A DNA stretch of 60,923 bases from Granulicella sp. S156 (lineage in GTDB: Bacteria; Acidobacteriota; Terriglobia; Terriglobales; Acidobacteriaceae): assembly GCF_009766105.1 (NCBI RefSeq), contig NZ_LMUH01000005.1, forward strand, positions 211,203 through 272,125, given 5' to 3'. Of this stretch, positions 35,089 to 43,708 are shown piece after piece. The number at the start of each line of letters is the position of its first letter. Position 1 is the first letter of the stretch. Made by a program: the position numbers and the translations under genes. The notes under the pieces were generated by a model, which did no database searches, was not told the DNA's origin, and saw nothing but the letters and a program-made list of their open reading frames with translations.

Positions 35089-36303
35089 ATGAACGCACAT
35101 CGTTACGACGTCATCGTGCTCGGCGCGGGCGCGGCGGGAATGATGTGCGCCTTCGAAGCGGGCCGTCGCGGCCGTCGCGTGCTGCTGCTCGATCACGGCG
35201 AGCGCGTGGGCCGCAAGATCCTCATTTCTGGCGGTGGCCGCTGCAACTTCACCAACCTCCACACCCGCGCGGAGAACTTTCTCAGTGCGAACCCACATTT
35301 TGCGAAGTCGGCACTGGCACGGTTTACGCCGGCGGACATGATCGCGCTGGTGGAGAAGCACGGCATCCGCTATCACGAGAAGACACTCGGGCAGCTGTTC
35401 TGCGACGACTCTGCACAGCGCATCGTAGCCTTGCTCGAACGCGAGTGCGGCGACGCCGGTGTCGAGACTCGATGCGGCGTAAAAGTTATTAAGGCACGGC
35501 AAGAAAACGCTGCAGCGGTGGCATCGAAGTTTGTCGTCGAAACCAGCGCAGGAGACTTTGCAGCCGAGTCGGTAGTTGTGGCCACAGGCGGCTTGTCGAT
35601 CCCGAAGATGGGTGCGACGAGCTTTGGCTACGAACTCGCACAGCAGTTCGGACATGCGCTCATAGAACCGCGCGCAGCCCTGGTTCCACTGGTGTTTGCC
35701 CCTGAAGATCGCGAGCGCTGGTGCGATCTCTCCGGAGTCTCGTTTGAGGTGGTGGCACGCGCAGAGACCACAGGCAAGACGCGCCGGAAAGTTGCGCCGG
35801 AGTTTCGCGAAAAGCTGCTCATCACGCATCGCGGCGTGAGTGGACCAGCGGTGTTGCAGGTGTCTTCCTACTGGAAGCCCGGCGAACAGGTGTGCTTCGA
35901 TCTTGCACCCGGTCGTGAAGTGCTCGCGGCGTTGCTCGAAAAAAATGCGCGGCGCGATGCAGCGAACCTTGTTGCTGCTTTGCGCGCCATACTTCCAGCG
36001 CGCATGGCCGAGCGCTGGGTCGCAGCGCAACTCACACTCGATTGGACGAACGCAGGAATCGCCCGCATGGAAGCCGCCCTGCACGCTTGGACGCTCACTC
36101 CAGCAGGCACAGAAGGCTTTGCGAAAGCCGAAGTAACAGCGGGCGGCATCGACACTGCCGAACTCGACGCCCGCACCATGGAGAGCCGCCGTGTACCCGG
36201 TCTATACTTCATCGGCGAGGTCGTAGATGTGACCGGCTGGCTGGGCGGATACAACTTTCAGTGGGCCTGGGCGAGTGCTGTATCGGCAGGCCAAGCGGTG
36301 TAG
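35089..36303 (+). CDS. HI0933-family FAD-dependent oxidoreductase
   Basis: This 404-residue flavoprotein starts MNAHRYDVIVLGAGAAGMMC; GxGxxG with a following acid (LLLDHGERVG) binds FAD. RKILISGGGRCNFTN is the family's diagnostic motif (xGxGRCNxTN). VVVATGGLSIPKMGATSFGYELA and the C-terminal AEVTAGGIDTAELDARTMESR plus GWLGGYNFQWAWASA complete the HI0933/YhiN pattern. Substrate is unknown; some relatives act on aminoacetone or flavin-linked redox steps. Twenty-eight bases separate it from malic enzyme. Confidence 0.9.
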   Translation: MNAHRYDVIVLGAGAAGMMCAFEAGRRGRRVLLLDHGERVGRKILISGGGRCNFTNLHTRAENFLSANPHFAKSALARFTPADMIALVEKHGIRYHEKTLGQLFCDDSAQRIVALLERECGDAGVETRCGVKVIKARQENAAAVASKFVVETSAGDFAAESVVVATGGLSIPKMGATSFGYELAQQFGHALIEPRAALVPLVFAPEDRERWCDLSGVSFEVVARAETTGKTRRKVAPEFREKLLITHRGVSGPAVLQVSSYWKPGEQVCFDLAPGREVLAALLEKNARRDAANLVAALRAILPARMAERWVAAQLTLDWTNAGIARMEAALHAWTLTPAGTEGFAKAEVTAGGIDTAELDARTMESRRVPGLYFIGEVVDVTGWLGGYNFQWAWASAVSAGQAV

Positions 36304-36348
36304 TTCAGGTAGGTCTAGCTGATAAAATGAGTATTGGGTGCAAACGTC

Positions 36349-36549
36349 ATGGATAAGACAATTCGTTGGAACGTGGACCCCAAGGAACAACAGGCGGAGA
36401 CCTACCGCTATTGGCAGAGTGTGCCTGTCGGGGAACGCCTCAGTGCTACGTCGGAACTTAGCATCGTCGCCTATAGTCTGAAAGGACCTGCCCATGATGT
36501 ACAAGGACTTCCGCGACATCTTATTCGCCTTGAACGCCGAGAAAGCTAA
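36349..36549 (+). CDS. Small partner protein of the nucleotidyltransferase (66 aa)
   Basis: The protein starts MDKTIRWNVDPKEQQAETYR, then YWQSVPVGERLSATSELSI. It overlaps the following nucleotidyltransferase start by 56 bases in another frame, a tight coupling usual in toxin-antitoxin operons. The sequence ETYRYWQSVPVGER is one I associate with small genes preceding such nucleotidyltransferases, but I cannot name a family. No DNA-binding fold is obvious. Confidence 0.6.
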   Translation: MDKTIRWNVDPKEQQAETYRYWQSVPVGERLSATSELSIVAYSLKGPAHDVQGLPRHLIRLERRES

Positions 36550-36967
36550 GTATCTTATTGTTGGTGGATATGCTGTTTCAGTTCACACTGAACCACGCGC
36601 GACCAAAGACCTCGACCTTTGGATCAAGACTGATGTGGAGAACAGTAGTGCCGTCTATCGCGCTTTGATCATTTATGGTGCACCGTTGGCGGGCATGACC
36701 GCTGAAGATTTCAATGCCCGCGCCCAGACAGGCTTTCAGATAGGTGTAGCTCCCATCCGAATAGATATTCTTCATGCCATCGATGGGGTCATCTTCGATG
36801 AAGCTTGGCAGAACCGCATTGAGACTGTAATAGACGGCGATATACCAGTACATGTGATCTCACGTGAAGACTTGCTCAAAAACAAGCTAGAATCTGGTCG
36901 TCCGAGGGATCTTTTGGATGTCGAGGCGATTCGCGAAGCTGCTTCGACATCCAAGTTGCTGCCTTAG
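36494..36967 (+). CDS. DUF6036-like/AbiEii-type nucleotidyltransferase
   Basis: This 157-residue protein contains KYLIVGGYAVSVHTEPRATKDLDLWI at ~19-44: the GG and DxD of the minimal nucleotidyltransferase (pol-beta) fold. A third acidic residue, in VAPIRIDILHAI (~93-104), completes the metal site. SREDLLKNKLESGRPRDLLD near the C-terminus is the KxxxgRpkDl motif of this family. Two ATGs in tandem (36494, 36497) could be the start. The likely role is NMP transfer onto RNA or protein, as in MenA/MNT-type toxins; its upstream overlapping gene would be the partner. It meets the next gene tail to tail with overlapping stop codons. Confidence 0.8.
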   Translation: MMYKDFRDILFALNAEKAKYLIVGGYAVSVHTEPRATKDLDLWIKTDVENSSAVYRALIIYGAPLAGMTAEDFNARAQTGFQIGVAPIRIDILHAIDGVIFDEAWQNRIETVIDGDIPVHVISREDLLKNKLESGRPRDLLDVEAIREAASTSKLLP

Positions 36968-38316
36968 CAGCGAACAATCTTCCCCGAAGCTATCCCCCGC
37001 GTAGCATTGCGCGTATCCACGAATATCTTGCTGGCCTCAACCAGCGCCGCATAGTCATACGCCGAGTGGTCCGTGACCAGCAGCACGCAGTCGAAGTCCC
37101 CTACGCGCTCCAGCGCCGTAGACTGCCGCTTGAGCGCATATTTGCGCCCCACGCCTACCTCGGGAAAGAACGGATCGTTGTAGGACACACTAGCCCCGGC
37201 GCGCTCCAGCAGATCGAAGATGGTAAGCGCCGGCGACTCGCGCAGGTCGTCGACATCGCGCTTGTAGGCGATACCCAGCAGCAGCACCTTCGCTTCGGCA
37301 AGACTCTTGCCTTCGCGCTCCAGCGCTCGCTCTACGGTATGGACGACGAACCCAGGCATCGCCTCGTTCACTTCACCGGCGAGCTCGATAAAACGCGTTG
37401 GCTGGTTGAACTGTTTGGCGCGCCAGCTCAGATAGAACGGATCGACCGGAATGCAGTGGCCTCCGATGCCCGGTCCGGGATAGAACGCCTGAAACCCAAA
37501 GGGCTTCGTGGAGGCTGCGTCGATGACCTCCCAGATATCGATGCCCATCGCCAGGCAGAGCTGCTTGAGCTCATTCACCAGCGCAATGTTCACGCAGCGA
37601 TAGATGTTCTCGAGCAGCTTCGTCATCTCTGCGGCAGAGGGTGACGACATCGCAACCGTACGGTTGAAGATGGTGCCGTAGAGCGCGACCGCAGCCTGCG
37701 TGGCGCGTGTGTCGACGCCGCCAATCACCTTGGGAATCTCACGGCGTGGTGTCGTCAGGTTGCCGGGATCTTCGCGCTCCGGCGAAAAAGCAACCATCAA
37801 GCCCTCGAGCGTATCGTGACCATCGCCGTTGCGCAGAACCCGCAGATTGTTGCGCCCGAGCCGCTCGAGCGTCGGCACGATGAGCTCATCGGTCGTGCCG
37901 GGATACGTCGTGCTTTCGAGCACAAGGAGTTGACCCGCATGCGTGTGCGGCGCCAGCGCCTCCACCGTGCTGGTGACGAAGCTCATGTCCGGAGTATGGT
38001 CAGGGTGCAGCGGTGTGGGCACGCAGATAAGAATGGCGTCGCACTCGTGCAGTTCGGAAAAATCTGTAGTCGCGCGAAAGCCTGCGGCTCTTGCGCCGGC
38101 AATATGTTCCGGCTCGATGCGGTGGATATACGACCGGCCATCGTTGAGCGTGGCTACCTTCTCTGCATCGATATCGAAGCCGGTCACACGAAAGCATTCT
38201 TCCGAAAAGAGCAGCGCGAGCGGCAGCCCGACATAGCCGAGACCGATAATGGCGATGTGTGTTTCACGGGCATCGAGGCGAGCGAGCCAGGAGGAGAGAG
38301 TATGGGTCGAGTTCAT
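36964..38316 (-). CDS. UDP-N-acetylglucosamine 6-dehydrogenase (WbpA-like nucleotide-sugar dehydrogenase)
   Basis: This 450-residue protein begins MNSTHTLSSWLARLDARET; the NAD-binding motif IAIIGLGYVGLPLALLF follows at ~21-37. ICVPTPLHPDHTPD and VLESTTYPGTTDE are the dehydrogenase signatures. The catalytic Cys is in PGPGIGGHCIPVDPFYLSW, and ALLLGIAYKRDVDDLRESPA-type sequence (VLLLGIAYKRDVDDLRES) closes the UDP-binding part. It oxidises a UDP-hexosamine or hexose to the uronate. The start ATG overlaps the stop of the upstream epimerase by four bases, so the two work in one operon on a polysaccharide precursor, plausibly UDP-GalNAcA. Confidence 0.88.
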   Translation of the reverse strand: MNSTHTLSSWLARLDARETHIAIIGLGYVGLPLALLFSEECFRVTGFDIDAEKVATLNDGRSYIHRIEPEHIAGARAAGFRATTDFSELHECDAILICVPTPLHPDHTPDMSFVTSTVEALAPHTHAGQLLVLESTTYPGTTDELIVPTLERLGRNNLRVLRNGDGHDTLEGLMVAFSPEREDPGNLTTPRREIPKVIGGVDTRATQAAVALYGTIFNRTVAMSSPSAAEMTKLLENIYRCVNIALVNELKQLCLAMGIDIWEVIDAASTKPFGFQAFYPGPGIGGHCIPVDPFYLSWRAKQFNQPTRFIELAGEVNEAMPGFVVHTVERALEREGKSLAEAKVLLLGIAYKRDVDDLRESPALTIFDLLERAGASVSYNDPFFPEVGVGRKYALKRQSTALERVGDFDCVLLVTDHSAYDYAALVEASKIFVDTRNATRGIASGKIVRC

Positions 38317-39308
38317 GCTGGTGAATTGGACGTGCTCACACCCCGCGCGGGTGCGAACTGTTCGCGATACCACGCGACGGTCTGTGCAAGTCCTTCCTCG
38401 AAGCTGACCAGTGGCTCATAGCCGAAGGCCTCACGTGCGGCTGTGATGTCCGCGAGCGAGTCGCGAATATCGCCGGCGCGAGACTCGGTATAAAGCGGCG
38501 GCTTCTTATAGCCGGTAAGCCCGGCGAGAATGCGATAGGTCTCGTTCAGCGTATGGCGCTCGCCGCACGCGACGTTGAAGACCCGTCCCGAGATATTCTC
38601 CGCGGGCGCCTCCAGCGCGAGCAGGTTGGCGCTCACCGCGTTCGCGATATAGGTAAAGTCACGGCCCTGCTCTCCATCGCCCTGGATCGTAGGCTGTTCG
38701 TCTTTTGTGCGGCTTCGGCGCAGCATCTGCAGGCAGAACTTCGCAATGACGCCGGAGTAGGGCGAATCGGGCGTCTGGCGCGGGCCGAAGATGTTGAAGT
38801 AGCGCAGGCAGACCGTCTCCATGCCGTATACGCGCGCGTAGCTCTGCATGTAGAGCTCGCCGGCAAGCTTCTGCACGGGATACGGTGCGATGGGCTGCGG
38901 CATCATGGTCTCAACACGCGGAAAGCCCGGCTGGTTGCCATAGGCCGAACTCGACGCTGCATAGACCACACGCTTGATCCCTGCGGCGCGCGCGCCTTCC
39001 AACAGGTTGAACGTGCCGTCGAGATTGGAGTTGTGGCTCGGCCGAGGGTCCTTCACACTGCGTGGCACACTGGGCAGCGCAGCCTGGTGCAAAATGCCGT
39101 CGACGCCAACGCAGGCGCGGGCTACGGTGTCGGCATTCACGAGATCGACGGTGAGCAGGTCGACCTTCTCGGCGATGTGCGCGAGGTTTTCGCGCCGCCC
39201 TGTAGAAAAGTTGTCGATGCCACGCACATGGTGCCCGCGCTCGACGAGCGCCTGCGCAAGATGCGAACCAATGAAACCCGCGATACCGGTGATGAGATAA
39301 GTAGCCAA
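38313..39308 (-). CDS. NAD-dependent UDP-sugar 4-epimerase (extended SDR, WbpP/TviC-like)
   Basis: This 331-residue protein begins MATYLITGIAGFIGSHLAQAL with GxxGFxG for NAD. The active site has AASSSAYGNQPGFP (Ser) and PYPVQKLAGELYM (Tyr and Lys of YxxxK). RYFNIFGPRQTPDSPYSGVIAKF and DGEQGRDFTYIANAV are typical of UDP-GlcNAc/GalNAc 4-epimerases. The stop overlaps the ATG of the UDP-sugar dehydrogenase (38313-38316), and the pair probably makes a uronic-acid or GalNAcA precursor for capsule or O-antigen. No glycosyltransferase or Wzx gene lies beside it, so it feeds loci elsewhere. Confidence 0.9.
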   Translation of the reverse strand: MATYLITGIAGFIGSHLAQALVERGHHVRGIDNFSTGRRENLAHIAEKVDLLTVDLVNADTVARACVGVDGILHQAALPSVPRSVKDPRPSHNSNLDGTFNLLEGARAAGIKRVVYAASSSAYGNQPGFPRVETMMPQPIAPYPVQKLAGELYMQSYARVYGMETVCLRYFNIFGPRQTPDSPYSGVIAKFCLQMLRRSRTKDEQPTIQGDGEQGRDFTYIANAVSANLLALEAPAENISGRVFNVACGERHTLNETYRILAGLTGYKKPPLYTESRAGDIRDSLADITAAREAFGYEPLVSFEEGLAQTVAWYREQFAPARGVSTSNSPA

Positions 39309-39344
39309 GAAAACTAGTTTATCGCGCGCGCCCTATGTGGATCA

Positions 39345-40271
39345 TCATTCTCCGTTTTGCGGAGGCGGCGGCCCTCCGGCGCGCTGTATGGGAGCGGGTG
39401 TCGCGCTGGGATCCACGGCCACGATCAGTTCGGCGTTCAGGCCTGCTTCAGGACGCGTCGCATCGACGAAACGCAGCGTCGCCAGGGAGCGATCGCCATG
39501 CTGGCCGTTGAAGATCCCATCTTCTTTCTGCGTCGTCCGATGGATGGCGTGTCGGGTATAAGGCTCATGCTTCATCAGGTCGATGGCCACGTCTTCTGGA
39601 AAGAAGACCTGACCAACGTGCGAAGTGTGCCCCTCGGCATAGGTGTGCCCGGCTGCGTGACCGCCCAGGCGCACTTTGAAGTGGACATGATTGGTGCGCC
39701 CCATATAGAAGCCCGGGAAGATGGTTTGAAAACTCACGGCTCCATCCGCGCCGGTGATCTGGATGCCGCGCAGAAAGGTCAGCTTGTCGGTAGGATGATT
39801 CTCCGGTGGCGGCCCGAAGCCTCCGGGCGGTCCGGGGCGATTACCGGAATGCGAAGTGTCGAAACCCTGATGTTGCGGATCGAAGTCGGGCGGTGGTCCT
39901 CCCGGTCCCTCTGGACCTCCCATTCCTCCCGGCCCCATCGGATTCTGTTTGGTAAAGCCAGCGTAGAGGCCAAGCGCATCGCAGTGCCACATGTCCACAG
40001 CGGCGTGCGTAAGCGGTTTGCAGGTGCGTGCATCCAGCACCGCGAGCCGCAGCGATAACGGTATGCCATGCCTGTCTTCGATAACATTGGAGCGCAGGAG
40101 CTCATCGGCTACGTAGTAGGGCCCCACCTCCTGCTCGGCGGCGAGTTTGCAGACATCGGCCTGAGGGATGAGTCCGAGCGCATGAGCAGCACGTTGCAGT
40201 TGCAGCGTGGATGCGAGCGTAGCGGTGGTGGTAAGGAATCGCCGTCGGCTGATGGTTTGGAACGTGCGCAT
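39345..40271 (-). CDS. Intradiol ring-cleavage dioxygenase-like protein, Tat-exported
   Basis: This 308-residue protein starts MRTFQTISRRRFLTTTATLA, a twin-arginine signal. The fold is that of protocatechuate/catechol dioxygenases. EVGPYYVADELLRSNV gives the first Tyr and LRLAVLDARTCKPLTHAAVDMWHCDALGLYAGF the core strands. FPGFYMGRTNHVHFKVRL supplies the second Tyr and the two His ligands of Fe(III). A Pro/Gly-rich insert (GGPEGPGGPPP region, ~115-160) is unusual. Export suggests attack on extracellular aromatics such as lignin fragments; substrate is not inferable. The C-terminus is again Pro-rich. Confidence 0.85.
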   Translation of the reverse strand: MRTFQTISRRRFLTTTATLASTLQLQRAAHALGLIPQADVCKLAAEQEVGPYYVADELLRSNVIEDRHGIPLSLRLAVLDARTCKPLTHAAVDMWHCDALGLYAGFTKQNPMGPGGMGGPEGPGGPPPDFDPQHQGFDTSHSGNRPGPPGGFGPPPENHPTDKLTFLRGIQITGADGAVSFQTIFPGFYMGRTNHVHFKVRLGGHAAGHTYAEGHTSHVGQVFFPEDVAIDLMKHEPYTRHAIHRTTQKEDGIFNGQHGDRSLATLRFVDATRPEAGLNAELIVAVDPSATPAPIQRAGGPPPPQNGE

Positions 40272-40418
40272 AGACTCACTCCGGAAGATGGCTGACTTCC
40301 TGTCTTTGACGCGAAAAGCCGGTATCGGTGGTTCAGCAAAAATCCGAATATGGAATAAATTGTCTTATTGAATAGCTGCAAGGTCGACGTGCCATATCTT
40401 TTCCATCAGGACCTACCT

Positions 40419-40626
40419 GAAATCTGTCATCTCGGCTTACCTCAAATTTTTGATCTCGATCTACCCCAAATCTGTCATCTCGACCGGAGGCGGCGCTTTT
40501 TGCCGCCGTAGTGGAGAGACCTGCATGTTGCAGAGCGCGATGCAAATGTTTGTGGCGCGCTTTGCGTCAAGACCTGCAGTTTGTCCGCGCAGGCACTGAT
40601 GCCCGTGCAAGCAATCTGCAGGTCTC
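40419..40626 (+). repeat. Family A repeat with three tandem partial starts
   Basis: Three degenerate ~26-bp copies (AAATCTGTCATCTCGGC, AAATTTTTGATCTCGATC, AAATCTGTCATCTCGACC) lead into a full copy at 40473-40626, with a hairpin GGCGGCGCTTTTTGCCGCC, GTGGAGAGACCTGCA, GCAGAGCGCGATGCAAA and a closing CTGCAGGTCTC. The GCAGAGCGCGATGC block links this copy to the glmS insert and the tandem copies at 53880. No gene is seen in 40272-40670. Confidence 0.8.
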
Positions 40627-40670
40627 ATGATGCAAAGAGCGCTAAAGACCTATAAGAACGCCTCTACCCC

Positions 40671-41684
40671 TCAATAGCTATGCCCAAGAATCGGATGCGG
40701 CTCATACGGCGCTTCAAGCCGCTGGATCTCGTCTTCCGTAAGCTTCAGCGACAGCGCGCCAATCGCATCCTCCAACTGATACGGTTTGCTCGCGCCGACG
40801 ATCGGAGCACTGACCGCAGGCTTGGAGAGAATCCACGCCAGCGCCACCTGCGCGGGCTTCACCTCGCGCTGCGCTGCGATTTCGGTCACGCGATCCACAA
40901 TGTCGAAGTCCGAGTCGCGATAGTACATGCCATGCGCGAAGTCGTCGGTACGGGCGCGGGTGGTCTCGCTCTTGCCATCTCCGCGTTTGCGCGAACCCGT
41001 CAGAAAGCCGCGCGCCAGCGGGCTCCACGGAATGCAGCCCACCTGCTGGTCGAGGCACAGCGGAATCATCTCGCGCTCTTCCTCGCGATACACCAGGTTG
41101 TAGTGGTTCTGCATGGTGACGAATCGTGCCAGCCCCTTCTCGCGTTGAAAGTTCAGCATCTTGAGAAACTGCCACGCATACATGCTCGATGCGCCGAGAT
41201 ACAACGCCTTGCCCGCTTTGACCACATCGCTAAGCGCCTCACAGGTCTCCTCGATCGACGTCTGCGGATCGAAGCGATGAATCTGATACACGTCAACATA
41301 ATCCACGCCCAGGCGTTTCAGGCTCGCGTCGATCGAAGCCATAATGTGTTTGCGCGAGAGCCCGCGGTCATTGGGCCCGTCGCTCATCGGGTTGAAGACC
41401 TTGGTGGCGATCACCAACTCTTCGCGGCGCGGCTGGAACTCGCGCAGCAGCTTGCCGGTAACCACTTCGCTCTCCCCGCGCGAGTACATGTCGGCGGTAT
41501 CGAAAAAATTGATGCCGGCTTCGACAGCGCGGCGCACCAGTGGCCGCGACTCATCCTCTTCCAGCACCCACTCGCGCCATTTTTTGGAGCCGTAGGTCAT
41601 CATGCCAAGACACAGCGGCGAGACCCGGACGCCGGTGGATCCAAGTCTCAAGTAGGACATTGTGGAGTTTGCAGAATCGCTCAT
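40671..41684 (-). CDS. Aldo/keto reductase
   Basis: With the start at MSDSANSTMSYLRLGSTGVR (41684) this is 337 residues; a second ATG at 41660 fits the family start (MSYLRLGSTG) but lacks a ribosome site. The catalytic Asp/Tyr are in NFFDTADMYSRGESE, Lys in LVIATKVFNPMSDGPND, and His in DVYQIHRFDP. The NADPH-binding end shows IVGASKPYQLEDAI. It is of the AKR7/AKR11/YajO-like group that reduces aldehydes or sugars. It is an isolated gene between repeats. A longer frame upstream has no family similarity and is ignored. Confidence 0.9.
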   Translation of the reverse strand: MSDSANSTMSYLRLGSTGVRVSPLCLGMMTYGSKKWREWVLEEDESRPLVRRAVEAGINFFDTADMYSRGESEVVTGKLLREFQPRREELVIATKVFNPMSDGPNDRGLSRKHIMASIDASLKRLGVDYVDVYQIHRFDPQTSIEETCEALSDVVKAGKALYLGASSMYAWQFLKMLNFQREKGLARFVTMQNHYNLVYREEEREMIPLCLDQQVGCIPWSPLARGFLTGSRKRGDGKSETTRARTDDFAHGMYYRDSDFDIVDRVTEIAAQREVKPAQVALAWILSKPAVSAPIVGASKPYQLEDAIGALSLKLTEDEIQRLEAPYEPHPILGHSY

Positions 41685-41957
41685 GGGCAATTGGACGCCC
41701 GACCCAGGCCCGAGGTTCCAAAATCCCCAAATCCAAAAAATGAGACCGAACAAACCTTTTGCGGCGGTTTGCGTCTTAGATAATGGAGCCGCTGTTTGCG
41801 TATACGAGTTGTTGTAAGACTCACGGGCCCCCTTTGATGGAAGCGCAAACGGCGGCTTACCCATTTAACGAAAACGCCCAATTCAGCAACGGGCTTTCTG
41901 GGCTCTCTCTAAGAGCCTGACTAAATCCACAATCGCCAGATGTGAAAAGGTTTTGTC

Positions 41958-42010
41958 GCCGTTTGTTTTTCGTCGTCATCCTGAAGCGTAGCTGAAGGAC
42001 CCCCGCATTT
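41958..42010 (+). repeat. Dispersed repeat family B, copy 2
   Basis: GTTTGTTTTTCGTCGTCATC, then CTGAAGCGTAGCTGAAGGA and CCCCGCATT, the same order as at 978-1029 with few changes. Confidence 0.8.
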
Positions 42011-42228
42011 AGCGGTGGCACGAATGCATCAGTGTCGCCAAGCTCTTCGTTCGCGCTCACATAGATCCCAGCGAGGCAAGGACCGGAAGGGCATGGCTTT
42101 CAGCCATGCCAATAACGGCCGGGCCAAAGGCCCGCACCTCGCTGCCGCAGGCAGAGTGGAGCCAGCAGGCGCAACGACTGAATTGCCTTCCTCGGTTAAG
42201 GCGAGACAGCATACCCATCGGCACTCAC
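42011..42228. other. Repeat-like intergenic sequence
   Basis: The stretch holds short inverted repeats (CATGGCTttcAGCCATG near 42092 and CGGGCCaaaGGCCCG near 42120). They look like remnants of other dispersed palindromes. No coding frame or RNA is supported. Confidence 0.4.
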
Positions 42229-43500
42229 CTACTGCGCGTTCGGATCAATCGTTGTCACCACTGGCACACTCTCATTCCCTTTGGCATCCACGGCAGTAAC
42301 GCTGTACCGATACCTTTGGCCAACCGTCACAGTGTCATCGTGGAACGCAGGCAACGCCACAGGTGCCGTATTCAGCCGAGCCTTATTCCCATCTCCGCCG
42401 TCGCGATAGACGTTATACCCCGCAAGGCGAGGATCATCGACTGGCTGCCAGATAAGATCGATCGCCGGCTTCGGGTTATCAAAGCTCGCGGCACTCAGGT
42501 CAGTAGGCGCAGGCGGCGGATAGACATCGTGCAGCGTGAACTCAATCGGAGCGGAAACCTCGCTGCGCAGCTCCAGCGTTCGCCCGCCAAGGGTAATGCT
42601 CCGGCGCCGCTCGGCCGTATAGCGATACGGCTCGTCGACGAGCGCGGACTCGTCCATGGTAATGCCGTCGCGAGCAGGCTGAACCGAATCGGCAACCGCC
42701 GAATCCCCTGCCAGCGGATCAGGCTGCGGAGCGGTGGTGAGCCACACCACATTCGGCTCGTTGTCTTCACTGGCCTTCGCGGCCTTCGGTGTTTTTGGCA
42801 CAGCAGCCGAACTGCCGTGGTGCGCCGTTGCTGGCTTACTTGGCGAAGCTCCGGCAGTCGAAGCTGGCATCACATGATGAGCCGCATGCGCGGGCGTCTT
42901 TGGATTTGGAGAGATGTCTTCCCGGCGCAGTACAACATTGCCGGCGTCCGGATTCGTGGTCGGCTTCCAGCTCAACACCACTCCCAGCCTCGACCCCTGG
43001 GCGTGCAACTCTTCCACGGGCGAGGGCTCCGCCCCGCTGGCAGCATACGCTGGCTCCGCGAACCCAGCCGTGCGACCGGTATCGCTGAATAACTGCACCC
43101 GATAGCCCAATACATGAGCCGCACCGGAGGCCAGTGCCGCAGGCAGCGCATCATGCACCACGACCAGAGTCGGCTGTCCTGTCTGCGCATTGGCGACGCG
43201 AGCAAAGCTCTGCTCCGGCAGCTCAGCAACGGCAACACAATCTCCTTTATCGAGAGCTCTGCAAAACCCAGCTTTCACATTGGCGGCCTTGAGGGGAAGC
43301 TTATCGGTAGTCCGCTGTGGCATGGTAAACCGCAGCTCAACCGTAGTCCCGCGACGCGTAGCGGCAAGGTCCGTCACAAACCCCGGCAACTTCAACGAAG
43401 GAGGCTTCGGAGGCCCAGGATTAGCACACCCCACCATCCCCAAACCGGCAAGAGCCAGCATCGGGAGCACAAGTACAGGGCATCTGCGATTCAACACCAT
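42229..43500 (-). CDS. Lipoprotein with fibronectin type III-like C-terminus
   Basis: I use the ATG at 43500, which gives a lipoprotein signal (MVLNRRCPVLVLPMLALAG, lipobox GMVGC). The 423-residue protein has Fn3-like segments: PGFVTDLAATRRGTTVELRFTMP near the N-terminus and PPPAPTDLSAASFDNPKPAIDLIW then AGYNVYRDGGDGNKARLNT near the end, the typical xxYNVYRxxx strand of Fn3 folds. A His/Ala/Pro-rich linker lies between. It is probably anchored in the outer or inner membrane and acts as a binding or scaffold protein; role unknown. Related lipoproteins are common in Acidobacteriota. Confidence 0.75.
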   Translation of the reverse strand: MVLNRRCPVLVLPMLALAGLGMVGCANPGPPKPPSLKLPGFVTDLAATRRGTTVELRFTMPQRTTDKLPLKAANVKAGFCRALDKGDCVAVAELPEQSFARVANAQTGQPTLVVVHDALPAALASGAAHVLGYRVQLFSDTGRTAGFAEPAYAASGAEPSPVEELHAQGSRLGVVLSWKPTTNPDAGNVVLRREDISPNPKTPAHAAHHVMPASTAGASPSKPATAHHGSSAAVPKTPKAAKASEDNEPNVVWLTTAPQPDPLAGDSAVADSVQPARDGITMDESALVDEPYRYTAERRRSITLGGRTLELRSEVSAPIEFTLHDVYPPPAPTDLSAASFDNPKPAIDLIWQPVDDPRLAGYNVYRDGGDGNKARLNTAPVALPAFHDDTVTVGQRYRYSVTAVDAKGNESVPVVTTIDPNAQ

Positions 43501-43708
43501 GACATTGAGGCTAGCATCGCGCCGCATGTCCCGGAATCTCTGCACGTATAGGATCGCTTGCCGACGATGGAGCATCTGCTCGCGGCCATCGGAACCCAAG
43601 TCAGTGCGATATTCGAACGGCCGAAACCGCCACGCCGTTTCGCGCGCTTTACGGCATTCTCCAACACTTCAGCAAAATAGTACGGGCTTACGAATTTGAG
43701 GATGATAA

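Noticed and set aside
42106..43092. Plus-strand frame of 328 codons opposite the Fn3-type lipoprotein
   Set aside because: Arg/Ile-rich shadow product with no signal or domain; the opposite strand encodes a clear lipoprotein.
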